Shown here piece by piece: positions 8,591 to 17,183 of a stretch of 64,000 bases of DNA; within the stretch, counting starts at the first letter, position 1, and each line of letters begins with the position of its first letter. This stretch comes from JALJPB01 sp963933115 (GTDB taxonomy: Bacteria > Pseudomonadota > Gammaproteobacteria > Enterobacterales > Alteromonadaceae): NCBI GenBank assembly GCA_963933115.1, contig CAWVSL010000010.1, positions 18,604-82,603 of the forward strand, given 5' to 3'. The notes under the pieces were generated by a model, which worked only from the letters and a program-made list of their open reading frames with translations, did not search any database and had not been told where the DNA came from. A program made the translations under genes and the position numbers.

Positions 8591-8712
8591 CTACGAGCCC
8601 TAGACATAAGCATCAAATAAGGGCTAAGTATTCTATTCGCTGCTTGAGTTGGTTTTTTAGCGGTTTTTTGAAAGCCTTTGAGACCGGCATTGAATGTAGA
8701 TTGTATTTCCAT
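8587..8712 (-). CDS. Small gene, 41 residues, translationally coupled to the unknown Q-rich protein
   Basis: Reading on the minus strand from the ATG at 8712 gives 41 codons and a TGA whose bases overlap the ATG of the next gene. A near-perfect ribosome site, GAGGAGG, lies at 8717-8723 with a 4-base spacer, better than most sites in this window. The peptide begins MEIQSTFNAGLKGFQKT, is strongly basic, and ends MLMSRARR. It has no membrane span. The N-terminal pattern, with a later QAANRI, is vaguely like the start of flagellar rod/hook proteins, but that is only a visual resemblance. The strong ribosome site plus ATGA coupling are the evidence that it is real. Function unknown. Confidence 0.7.
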   Translation of the reverse strand: MEIQSTFNAGLKGFQKTAKKPTQAANRILSPYLMLMSRARR

Positions 8713-8864
8713 TTTGCCTCCTCAGTATTAAACTTTACTAATATAGCTCAAATTAATCAGTAATAACTAGGCTAAACACCAGCCAATAACGAACTTCTCT
8801 CTGGCTAATTATTCACCTAAAAGTATAAAAAGTAAAGTGATGAATTGATTACTCGTTTAGCTAT

Positions 8865-9692
8865 TTAGTTAGTGACAACTTCAATTTTTTTACTAACCTC
8901 AAGACTATTAAGCCAGTTTTTCAACACATCAAAAAAATCATCTCCGTGAGAAATAAAAGGCGCATGTGAGGCTTGTTTAAAAATATGAACGTCGCTTTTT
9001 GGTGCTAACTCACTTACTAAGTCAGGCACAGCTTTAGAGACTAATGAATCAAGACGGCCATACAAACGTAAAAAAGGTAAGCTTATTGATGGTAAGTTAG
9101 TTCGTAAGTCAACGGTTTCTAGGAGTGATAAAGAGTCATCTAATGTTTGCCTTGTTGGCATCTGATATTGAAAGATTAGGGCTTTAATTTCTTTTAAGTC
9201 TTGACGAATATGCGGACTGCCCATGGCTTGTATTTTTAAAAATCCGTCAATGGTTTTTTTAGTATCTTGGGCAAGTTGATGATGAAAGGTTTTTAACAGG
9301 GTAGGCTCAATACCTGGCCAGTTGACTTGGTTATCTTGGTTCAATCGTTCCACAAAACAAGGGGAGCTGGCCACCGTGACTAATGCCAACACTTTGTCTG
9401 AATAGCTGCAGGTAATATCGGTGGCAATGAGGCCACCTAATGACCAACCAAGGTAAACCGCTGGTTCATCAACAGCATCAATAATTTTTTTGCTAATATT
9501 CGTTAATGAATAGGGGGTAATATTATTATCACTATTTAAACCATAGCCAGGTAAGTCAACAGTAATCACCTTAAAAAATGGTGCCAACTTTTCAGCGAGT
9601 GGCTGCCAAACTCCTGAATTTAATCCCCAACCGTGAATCAAAACTAGCGGTGTTCCCTGTCCTTGACTCGTAATATGTAAAGTTTCTGTCAT
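8865..9692 (-). CDS. bioH: Pimeloyl-[acyl-carrier protein] methyl ester esterase
   Basis: Alpha/beta hydrolase that removes the methyl group from pimeloyl-ACP methyl ester, ending the pimelate stage of biotin synthesis. Length is 275 residues (E. coli 256). The oxyanion region HGWGLNSGVW is at residues 20-29. The nucleophile Ser84 lies in GWSLGG, the acid Asp215 in YGRLDSLV, and the base His243 in ASHAPF. It runs divergently from comF, 64 bases apart, the same bioH/comF(gntX) neighbourhood as in E. coli. Other BioC-BioH pathway genes are not in the window. Confidence 0.9.
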   Translation of the reverse strand: MTETLHITSQGQGTPLVLIHGWGLNSGVWQPLAEKLAPFFKVITVDLPGYGLNSDNNITPYSLTNISKKIIDAVDEPAVYLGWSLGGLIATDITCSYSDKVLALVTVASSPCFVERLNQDNQVNWPGIEPTLLKTFHHQLAQDTKKTIDGFLKIQAMGSPHIRQDLKEIKALIFQYQMPTRQTLDDSLSLLETVDLRTNLPSISLPFLRLYGRLDSLVSKAVPDLVSELAPKSDVHIFKQASHAPFISHGDDFFDVLKNWLNSLEVSKKIEVVTN

Positions 9693-9756
9693 GCTTAGTT
9701 TAATCGTTAATAGATAATTAAATGAATAACGTTAGTTTACAAAAAGGCCGGGGTAA

Positions 9757-10507
9757 ATGGAATTGCCGACAATCAATTACCAAAATATATTAATTCGTGT
9801 TCGTCAACAATATCATCAGATATTAATGTGGCTTACCTCCTGTGACCTCTGTGGTGAGCCTTGTACAAGTCATTTGTTACTTTGCCAGACTTGCCATAAG
9901 GACCTGCCAATATTTAACATGGGTAATGTTCAAGATGACTTACTCAATTAGCCTGCAATAAATAAATCTTTACCCAAGATAACATTTTGATCATTTAATT
10001 TGTTTGTCACCTTACACTGCTCCCTTTTCCCAATGGATAAGCCAGCTGAAGTACCAAGGTCGCTTTGAAGTGGCAAAATTATTAGCTGAACTGTTATCAC
10101 ATCACTATATAAAAAATAGGTTTGAACATCAGACCGTTGACGTTGATTTAATCGTCAGTGTGCCAATCCATATCAACAAATGGCAGCAAAGAGGTTTTAA
10201 CCAAGCCCATTTATTATCAACAGTGCTAGCGAAAAAAATTACAGTCCCTTACGATAATAAAATATTAGTAAGAAAAAAATTAACCACAAGTCAGGTTGGT
10301 CAGTCAGATAATTTACGACGAAAAAACCTGATAAATATTTTTAACGTTCACTTTACTCAAAAAAACATACCTGAGCATGTTTTATTAATCGATGATGTCG
10401 TTACCACTGGGGCAACGGCTAGCGAAATTAGTCGTTGCTTAAAACTTAAAGGCGTTAAAAAAGTTACCGTACTTGCGGTATGTTTGTCATTAGCCAATAT
10501 AAATTGA
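9757..10507 (+). pseudogene. comF: Broken ComF (GntX) family phosphoribosyltransferase-like gene
   Basis: The N-terminal part (9757-9951) has the ComF zinc-type cysteines (CDLCGEPC, then CQTC) and the LP motif. The C-terminal part (about 9983-10507, another frame) has YTAPFSQW, LKYQGRF, VPIHINKWQQRGFNQA and the PRPP-site-like LLIDDVVTTGAT. Two lesions separate them: an in-frame TAG at 9949-9951, and a one-base frame change at the TTTT run 9985-9988. The protein can be read as continuous only if both are ignored (LLN, stop, PAINKSLPKITF, shift, DHLICLSPYT). ComF is needed for DNA uptake by natural competence in relatives. Both pieces remain well conserved, so the damage looks recent. The first half could still be made as a 64-residue fragment. 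Confidence 0.85.
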
Positions 10508-10511
10508 AAGC

Positions 10512-13097
10512 CTAGTCGGTTACTGAGACATCAAAAGCTTTGGCAAAATATAAACTATTGGCGAGTAATTTAGCACTACCAAGCCAATAGCCTCGAAAAA
10601 CCAGATTATCTGTACTGGCAATGACCCTGCCTTTGCCTAAACTATGGGCGATAACAGCGGAACTACGAGCAATTAAGTTGACAAGATTTTTATCGGTGTA
10701 ACCACTCATTAATGGCATATCGGTATAATGAGCGACATTGATAAAAGCTTTATCTGGTCGTTTCATTATCAACGGACTATTCCTAAATAGCGGTAAGGTT
10801 TTTGTCTCAATACCATAAGCTAACGGATGACTATTATCTAACTGTGTTTGAAAAATTGCGCCTGCAATTCGCTTACGTGCAGCCAATTTTTCTTGATCTT
10901 GATAATTTAATTTACTGACGTCGTACATTTTATTAATTTGAATATTACTGACAAAGTCAGCTGATAATATCTCTTTATCTGCTAGCCATTTAGTTGCTCT
11001 TTTTTGAGCAAAAACTACCCCACCATTTTCAACCCAAGACTTTAACTGACTCACTGTTTTATCAGTGAAACTTTGGTAATCACCGTCCACTAAAATAATA
11101 TGGCTATAAACCGACAAATCGATAGTGCTGACTCTATGCTGCTCAATAATAGATACCGGTAAATGTATGCTTTGTTCTAAATAGTAACGTATTTCGCCCG
11201 CTTCATATTGTGAGATATTTTGACCGCCAATCATCATAACGTTTATTGGGCTAAGTGTTTTAAAAGAGCCACTACCGAGATCAATACCTTTAGTATTAAA
11301 ACCTGTAGATAAACTATATAGTTCAATATGACTTTCGATACTGGCAAGGCTGACTATTTCGCGCCAGTTTTTATTTTGCTGCCAACCTGCTGCTAACAAA
11401 ATACTGCCAACCTTAAATTTACGCTCAATACCATCAACAGTACTGCTAAAACTTTTCGTCGCTACTTTAGCCTTAATACCCGAAGACAAAAGTTTTTCAA
11501 GAAGCTGAGGAGCCAGTGAATCATGCCATTCAAAAGCATAAGCGTAGGCCTTTTTATCAAGTAAGGTGTTTGCTTTTTCAGGTTTGGTCCAAGCCTTTTC
11601 GGCAATTTCTAATCCCCAAGTTCGCTGTACTTGATGAAACTCAATATTCATTGCTAAAGGTAGCGTCCAACCAGAAACATCATAGAAGGTATTATCTTGA
11701 AAACTAGTTTGCTGATTAAATAACGCTTGAATAACTCGAAATTGTGGCTGTTCAAGAGGAAGGTAATAACTCCTCTCTTTACCAAACACCTTCCCATCAT
11801 TTTTAAAATCACTACTCAGTGGGTAAACATTTATCTGATGCTGATTGAGGGTTTGTAGGAAAGTATTTAACTTATAGTCGTCTTTATCTGCTCGAATTAA
11901 ATAACCATCAAACTTTTCTTTTTTCGCCAATTTTAAGCCCTGCTTATAAAATTCTTGGCGATAATTTTTCAACGCTTGTTTATTTTCCCAAGCGCCTTCA
12001 ACCGTCGAAAGTGAAGTTAACACATGGTTTTGAATACCAAACTCAAAAGTAACTAAACCGTTAATGCTTTGCTGTTGCATACCTCGACTCGAGGCTTGTT
12101 CAAATAAAATGCCAATACTGCCATTAATGTCAGGATAAGTTGAGCCTTTACCATAGTAGAAGTCATCAAAAACCTCTTGGCTAAAATATAAACGCTGTTG
12201 CTGATCTAGGGCCTTGGCATGATAACCGGCAATAAGTTTGGTTAACGTCCCATTAGCTTTAGGAGTTAATGGATGGGTTCTGCTGGGCACACCGGGTTGA
12301 AAAAAGTAACTGCTGTTATGTGACATTTCATGAAAATCACCCAGAACATGAGGTTGATATTGGTGAAAATATTTTAACCTTTGTTGACTTTCTTTTTGGG
12401 TAAGTAACAGCCAATCTCGGTTTAAATCAAACCAGTAATGATTGGTTCTCCCTGATGGCCAGCCTTGGTGGTGTTCAATATCGTTAACATCATCATTGCT
12501 ATTACCGTTTTTAAAGGTAGATACCCAATTAACAAAGCGATCCAAACCATCAGGATTAATACTAGGCTCTAAAACGATAATGGTATTTTTTAATAATGCT
12601 TCTATCGATTTTGACTGGCTAGCTGCATAGTGATAAGCCGTTACCATCGCTGCACTGGCTCCAGTTGCTTCATCACCGTGAACACTGTAGCCCAGCCAAA
12701 TAACTAACGGTTCATTCTCCATTCTTTCTTTAACATCATCTGAGTATGTAGAAGGTGTATGACGTTTAGCAAGAATACTTTCTATATTTGCTAAGTTTTC
12801 AGCAGAAGAAATAGTCACTAACAGCTGTGTTCTTAGTTGCTCAGTGCGGCCCATTTCCGTCAACAACACTCTTTTTGAGCTTTGGGCCAGCTGTCGAAAA
12901 TAATCATTAATTTGATCGTGCCTTGGGTGGCGCTCGCCAACAGTAAAACCTAAGGTAGACTTCGGAACTATAATCTGTTGATTATAGTTTTGATCTTTGG
13001 GTAGGTAGTCAGCCACATTAGCAGCGAAGGTAAATGAAATTTGCCCCAAAAATAAAAGAATACTTAACATGAGTACCAAAGTCCGCAATAACAACAT
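10512..13097 (-). CDS. M14 family zinc carboxypeptidase, secreted, large
   Basis: Exported metallopeptidase of 861 residues with a signal peptide (about 1-26, ending FAAN). The M14 catalytic domain occupies roughly residues 50-380. Zinc ligands His140 and Glu143 are in YSVHGDEATGA, the substrate-binding segment is FDLNRDW, the third ligand His is in LGDFHEMS, and the catalytic Glu fits GILFEQASSRG. The C-terminal half (about 520-860) looks like a class I glutamine amidotransferase-like or beta-sandwich region (HIILVDGDYQSF, VENGGVVFAQ). It sits tail to tail with the broken comF (4 bases apart) and interrupts the comF-nfuA adjacency seen in E. coli. Probably involved in peptide breakdown outside the cytoplasm. 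Confidence 0.88.
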   Translation of the reverse strand: MLLLRTLVLMLSILLFLGQISFTFAANVADYLPKDQNYNQQIIVPKSTLGFTVGERHPRHDQINDYFRQLAQSSKRVLLTEMGRTEQLRTQLLVTISSAENLANIESILAKRHTPSTYSDDVKERMENEPLVIWLGYSVHGDEATGASAAMVTAYHYAASQSKSIEALLKNTIIVLEPSINPDGLDRFVNWVSTFKNGNSNDDVNDIEHHQGWPSGRTNHYWFDLNRDWLLLTQKESQQRLKYFHQYQPHVLGDFHEMSHNSSYFFQPGVPSRTHPLTPKANGTLTKLIAGYHAKALDQQQRLYFSQEVFDDFYYGKGSTYPDINGSIGILFEQASSRGMQQQSINGLVTFEFGIQNHVLTSLSTVEGAWENKQALKNYRQEFYKQGLKLAKKEKFDGYLIRADKDDYKLNTFLQTLNQHQINVYPLSSDFKNDGKVFGKERSYYLPLEQPQFRVIQALFNQQTSFQDNTFYDVSGWTLPLAMNIEFHQVQRTWGLEIAEKAWTKPEKANTLLDKKAYAYAFEWHDSLAPQLLEKLLSSGIKAKVATKSFSSTVDGIERKFKVGSILLAAGWQQNKNWREIVSLASIESHIELYSLSTGFNTKGIDLGSGSFKTLSPINVMMIGGQNISQYEAGEIRYYLEQSIHLPVSIIEQHRVSTIDLSVYSHIILVDGDYQSFTDKTVSQLKSWVENGGVVFAQKRATKWLADKEILSADFVSNIQINKMYDVSKLNYQDQEKLAARKRIAGAIFQTQLDNSHPLAYGIETKTLPLFRNSPLIMKRPDKAFINVAHYTDMPLMSGYTDKNLVNLIARSSAVIAHSLGKGRVIASTDNLVFRGYWLGSAKLLANSLYFAKAFDVSVTD

Positions 13098-13361
13098 TAA
13101 CTAGCCCTTTAAAATAAATTTATTTTTGAATAAATCTTGACCTAAATCTTACTATAACGATAAGTCATCAAGAAAGTGCGCTAAAAATACCAAACAATGT
13201 CGCTATAAACTAGTTTTTATCCACTTAGGGTCTAATTAATATCAACAGGTACTGGCGGTAAGCTAAATTGAAGCGTAAAATAAAGATACTTGAGTGATTT
13301 AGTCAGGTATTTAACTACGAGACTAAATAAATTTATCCGTTGTCGAAAATGAGTAATCCGT

Positions 13362-13940
13362 ATGATTAATATTTCAGAAACTGCCCAAACACACTTTAAA
13401 AAATTGTTAGAGCAACAAGCCGAGGGCACTAACATTCGTGTTTTTGTTGTCAATCCAGGTACAGCTACTGCTGAGTGTGGTGTTTCTTATTGTCCGGCAG
13501 ATGCAGTTGAACCTGACGATATCCTATTAGAATTTAATGGCTTTTCAGCTTTAATCGATGGCCCAAGTAAGCTTTACTTAGAAGAAGCCGAAATTGATTT
13601 TACCAGTGACCAAATGGGATCACAGTTAACGTTAAAAGCGCCAAATGCTAAATTAAGAAAAGTAGCTGACGACGCTCCTTTATTTGAACGTGTTAGTTAT
13701 TTTTTACAAGCTGAAGTTAACCCACAATTAGCGGGACATGGTGGCGAGTGTACCTTAATGGCAATCACTGATGATGGTTTTGCTGTTTTACAATTCGGTG
13801 GCGGTTGTAATGGCTGTAGTCAAATTGATGTAACAGTTAAAGACGGTATTGAAAAACAATTGATCGAAATAATGGCCGGTGAAATCAAAGGTGTTAAAGA
13901 TATGACTGAACACGAACGTGGCGAACATTCATATTACTAA
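13362..13940 (+). CDS. nfuA: Fe/S biogenesis protein NfuA
   Basis: Carrier that binds a 4Fe-4S cluster and hands it to target enzymes. Length is 192 residues (E. coli 191). The N-terminal half is a degenerate A-type (IscA-like) domain, with FVVNPGTATAECGVSYC near residues 28-44. The C-terminal half is the Nfu domain with the cluster-binding CNGC at Cys149 and Cys152, the same positions as in E. coli, followed by QIDVTVKDGIEKQL. The start is the ATG giving MINISETAQTHF, as in relatives. A small membrane protein gene follows 22 bases later. Confidence 0.95.
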   Translation: MINISETAQTHFKKLLEQQAEGTNIRVFVVNPGTATAECGVSYCPADAVEPDDILLEFNGFSALIDGPSKLYLEEAEIDFTSDQMGSQLTLKAPNAKLRKVADDAPLFERVSYFLQAEVNPQLAGHGGECTLMAITDDGFAVLQFGGGCNGCSQIDVTVKDGIEKQLIEIMAGEIKGVKDMTEHERGEHSYY

Positions 13941-13962
13941 GCTAAACTGTCGGTATTAATAA

Positions 13963-14211
13963 ATGACCACCGTACTTGAAAAATTAGGCCAAAACCCACA
14001 ACGAAGTGTACAAATATTTTTGTGTGGTCTTGGCTTTTTTGTTTTCAGTTTATGTTTTATTGGCTTAGGTTATTTCTACCACCATCTCTGGCAAGTTCCT
14101 GGCATTATTTTTCTTGTTATTGCTTGTTCAGTTGCTGCTTGGGGATATATTGGGATATTCGCTAATCGTTGGCTAAATATATTTGCGATTAACAAATCTA
14201 AGAAAATGTGA
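13963..14211 (+). CDS. Small inner-membrane protein, unknown
   Basis: Protein of 82 residues with two strongly hydrophobic segments (about 18-40 and 45-68) joined by a short loop around HHLWQVPG, and a basic C-terminus ending SKKM. The topology suggests both ends are cytoplasmic. I do not recognise a family. It starts 22 bases after nfuA on the same strand and probably shares its transcript. The nfuA link suggests nothing specific beyond co-expression. Confidence 0.7.
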   Translation: MTTVLEKLGQNPQRSVQIFLCGLGFFVFSLCFIGLGYFYHHLWQVPGIIFLVIACSVAAWGYIGIFANRWLNIFAINKSKKM

Positions 14212-14609
14212 AATTCCGACGATAACCTATTTTGTTAAGCTAACACTATTATCCAGACTATTTATCGCTTTAACCATAATTTGTTGCTGTTTTTTATAAA
14301 ACCACAACAATACACTCTTACTTTTTTGTCATCAGCCCAGTGACGAAAACTAATGTTCAGCGGCTTGAACCTATATTTAGGGTAAGCGCTTTTCTTTCAT
14401 TCCTCTCTGCCTAGCCGACATCAATAAACTTAGCGGTTATTTTATAGTGTAAAACGGCATAAAAACTTATCTTGTTTTTCACACAAAACACTTTAATTCA
14501 TCCCCTTTTTTACGTTATGCTTAGCTTTTAAAAAAAGGGATGATATTAATATAATTACGATGGCGTAATTATCACTAAATTTCCCATCAAAAATAAGGTA
14601 AACGTAGTC
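14212..14609. other. 398-base intergenic region upstream of the aminotransferase gene
   Basis: No convincing gene is visible. The region is AT-rich. It must hold the promoter of the downstream aminotransferase gene and contains one good inverted repeat close to its start codon (listed separately). No clear terminator for the nfuA unit was found. Confidence 0.5.
14551..14572 (+). promoter_or_regulatory. Inverted repeat in the aminotransferase leader
   Basis: Perfect 9-base arms ATAATTACG/CGTAATTAT separated by ATGG, ending 37 bases before the start codon at 14610. No T-run follows, so it is more likely an operator or leader hairpin than a terminator. The regulator is unknown. Confidence 0.45.
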
Positions 14610-15797
14610 ATGTTTAATAACTTAAAGGCTTTGCCAGCCGACCCTATTTTGGGATTGTTAACTAAATATAGAGCGGATGTTAATCCACAAAAAATCGATT
14701 TAGGTGTGGGTGTTTATAAAAATGAAGCTGGGCACACCGCGGTTTTAGATTGTGTAAAGAAAGCTGAGCAGCATCGAACGAATACCGAAGACAGTAAAGT
14801 TTACATCGGCCCTACTGGCTCACCTCTATTTAATGAGGAGATGAGCAAACTTATTTTTGGCGCGCACAAAGTATTAATTGAAAACCGTGCCCGCACTTTT
14901 TCTACACCTGGCGGCACTGGGGCTTTACGTGTTGCTGGTGAATTTATTAACTCATGCAAAGCGGGTGCAACTATTTGGGTTTCTAATCCAACATGGGCAA
15001 ACCACACAGCGGTTTTTGAAGCATCTGGGCTTGTTGTTAAAACCTATCCTTATTACGATTATGAAAATAAAACCCTCGACTTTGATGGCATGTTAGCCAC
15101 ACTAAAAGAAGTCTCTAAAGATGATGTCGTCTTACTACACGCCTGTTGTCATAACCCTAGTGGAATGGACTTAAGTAACGAGCAGTGGCAACAAGTGGTT
15201 GAAGTAGCCAAAGGTGTTGGTTTTACTCCTCTTATCGATATGGCTTATCAAGGTTTTGGTATTGGCTTAGACGAAGATGCTTATGGTTTACGTTTAATGG
15301 CAGAAAACGTTAAAGAGATGATCGTCTGCAGTTCATGTTCTAAGAACTTTGGTTTATACCGTGAACGAATTGGGGCTTGTACTTTAATTGCAGAATCGAG
15401 CCATTCAGCTGACTTGGTGGCTTCAGTGTTAGCCTATGTTGTTCGTGGTATTTACTCTATGCCACCAGCACATGGTGCCGCGATTGTTGAAACCATTTTA
15501 AACTCACAAGAATTGACTGCGCAATGGCACAGTGAATTAAAAGAAATGCGAGATCGCATTAATGGCAACCGTCAATTGTTAGTCGATAAATTAAAAGAAA
15601 ATGGCGTAAGTCGCGATTTTAACTTTATTACACGTCAGACAGGAATGTTCTCTTTCTTAGGTATCACTGCTGAGCAAGTTCAACAATTACAAGATGATTA
15701 CAGCATCTATATGGTTGGCTCTAGCCGCATGAGTATTGCTGGTATTGCAAACAGTAATGTTGATTATTTAGCGCAATCAATTGCTAAAGTATTGTAA
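14610..15797 (+). CDS. Aspartate/aromatic amino acid aminotransferase (class I, PLP)
   Basis: PLP enzyme of 395 residues that moves amino groups between aspartate or aromatic amino acids and 2-oxo acids. The sequence follows E. coli AspC/TyrB throughout: the start MFNNLKALPADPILGL, then LGVGVYKNE, the cofactor-phosphate loop PGGTGALR, WVSNPTWANH, the CHNPSG segment contacting PLP, and the Schiff-base Lys245 in SSCSKNFGLY. Both AspC- and TyrB-like traits occur, so I give no symbol. An inverted repeat lies in its leader and a strong terminator follows, so it is a single-gene unit. Confidence 0.9.
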   Translation: MFNNLKALPADPILGLLTKYRADVNPQKIDLGVGVYKNEAGHTAVLDCVKKAEQHRTNTEDSKVYIGPTGSPLFNEEMSKLIFGAHKVLIENRARTFSTPGGTGALRVAGEFINSCKAGATIWVSNPTWANHTAVFEASGLVVKTYPYYDYENKTLDFDGMLATLKEVSKDDVVLLHACCHNPSGMDLSNEQWQQVVEVAKGVGFTPLIDMAYQGFGIGLDEDAYGLRLMAENVKEMIVCSSCSKNFGLYRERIGACTLIAESSHSADLVASVLAYVVRGIYSMPPAHGAAIVETILNSQELTAQWHSELKEMRDRINGNRQLLVDKLKENGVSRDFNFITRQTGMFSFLGITAEQVQQLQDDYSIYMVGSSRMSIAGIANSNVDYLAQSIAKVL

Positions 15798-15834
15798 GTT
15801 AACCCTTTCATCGGCTCGGATAAAAGTCGTTTAT

Positions 15835-15867
15835 AAAAAAAGCCAGATGACCTTCTGGCTTTTTTTT
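15835..15867 (+). terminator. Intrinsic terminator of the aminotransferase gene
   Basis: Stem AGCCAGA (15841-15847) with TCTGGCT (15854-15860), extended by A6 and a run of seven T, 37 bases after the stop codon. The A-run could make it also work for minus-strand transcripts coming from hemY. Confidence 0.9.
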
Positions 15868-15974
15868 GTCTCATTAAAAATTAGACTCAAATATAAATTC
15901 ACGTTTTACAATGACACTTAGTCTAACAAGTAAACAAAACACCAACTTTTTCACTTTAGGTTTTTTCGCTCAAA

Positions 15975-17183
15975 CTAATTGAGTATTTGTTGTAATAACT
16001 CATTCGCTTGATGGTATTTGCTTTGCTTACTTAAAGCTAAGGCACAAGCTTTTAAGTCGTCATTATTAGTCAAATAACCCTCTACTGTAAATAAGCTATG
16101 GAATGCTTTTTCACTCATTTGCCATTGACCCGCGGCTAATGCTAAATGACCTAAACAGGCGAGCCATTTAATACTGTGTTGATTGACGTGTAAATGTTTT
16201 TGAACTGCAGCAATGAAAATTTCAGTTTGATTAGTGGCTTTAGCTAAAGGTAATTCAGTTAACTGCTTAATAAAATTGTCACTGGCTTCTTTTTTTAATG
16301 TCGGTAACAACAATTTCTCTAAAGGGGCAACTATACCGTTTTCAGCTAAAATTCGGCAATAAGCAAACAAGACGGCTTCACGTTGCTTAATTTTTTTCGT
16401 CATCTTTTGCCAGTAGTCGATTAATGCTTGTTGATCATGTTTTCGAATTAATTCATTAAAAATCGCAGTAAACGCAATATTTTCACTTTTTTCTAACTTA
16501 TATTGGTCAAAATCTTTTTGTTTTCTTGCCAACGCTAAATTTTGAACAGCAGCTTCATAACGCTCTTCAATTAAACATAAATCAATTTCTAATTGAAGAA
16601 GACGCGTATCATGACCAATATGTTTATGGTACTCATCAATCACTAGGCGAGCTTGAACATATTCTTCATGGTTTATTAACAGTTGAATTTTAACAATAAC
16701 TGATTCAATACCTGCCGTTTTCACAATATATTGATCGGTATTATGGTGTTCCAATAACGCAAGATAATGTTGAGTATTGGGACGTAAATTTTGCTTTTCT
16801 GCTGCCGATGCCGCTAATAGATAGGCAGTTTGCTGCTGATCTGCTGGCTCTGCACTTTTAGCCAGTAAGTGCTCAGCTTTTTGGTAATCACCTAATACGT
16901 AAGCCGCTATGCCTTTATTGAAATCTTTTAACGCCCGTCGGTGATTAGCAAAAATAATTTTACGCCAACCACCAAAACTTAACTTATAACTGCCACGAAG
17001 GAGTCGAAAAGAAACAAACAAGATAAGAAAAGAAAAGCCTAACCAAAAAATTGCGGTATATGCCGTCATCTCAATAATTTTTCCACCCATAGCAATGGCA
17101 ATATAGCCCGGTTCGCTTATGAGCATTGGCGTGATTGCAATAACAGATAATACTAATAAGGTAATAATAATGAAGCGGATCAT
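15975..17183 (-). CDS. hemY: HemY-like TPR membrane protein of the heme operon
   Basis: Protein of 402 residues, last gene of the hem operon. Two N-terminal membrane segments (about 3-25 and 42-62) precede a conserved stretch LSFGGWRKIIFANHRRAL. The rest is helical TPR-like repeats (for example YVLGDYQKAEHLL and LLNHEEYVQARLVIDEY) exposed to the cytoplasm. It matches the proteobacterial hemY of hemCDXY operons, which is not the protoporphyrinogen oxidase of the same name. Its precise role is unsettled; it is thought to scaffold late steps of tetrapyrrole synthesis. It overlaps hemX by 4 bases. Confidence 0.88.
   Translation of the reverse strand: MIRFIIITLLVLSVIAITPMLISEPGYIAIAMGGKIIEMTAYTAIFWLGFSFLILFVSFRLLRGSYKLSFGGWRKIIFANHRRALKDFNKGIAAYVLGDYQKAEHLLAKSAEPADQQQTAYLLAASAAEKQNLRPNTQHYLALLEHHNTDQYIVKTAGIESVIVKIQLLINHEEYVQARLVIDEYHKHIGHDTRLLQLEIDLCLIEERYEAAVQNLALARKQKDFDQYKLEKSENIAFTAIFNELIRKHDQQALIDYWQKMTKKIKQREAVLFAYCRILAENGIVAPLEKLLLPTLKKEASDNFIKQLTELPLAKATNQTEIFIAAVQKHLHVNQHSIKWLACLGHLALAAGQWQMSEKAFHSLFTVEGYLTNNDDLKACALALSKQSKYHQANELLQQILN

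Noticed and set aside
9949..9951. TAG in comF as a recoded codon
   Set aside because: A separate frame change 36 bases later also has to be bypassed; decay is simpler.
9757..10507. Two separate genes in the comF region
   Set aside because: Each half carries a different part of one ComF protein in the right order, so a broken gene explains both.
14440..14500. TyrR-box-like sequence upstream of the aminotransferase
   Set aside because: A TGTAAA half-site is present but the second half is poor; not enough to name the regulator.
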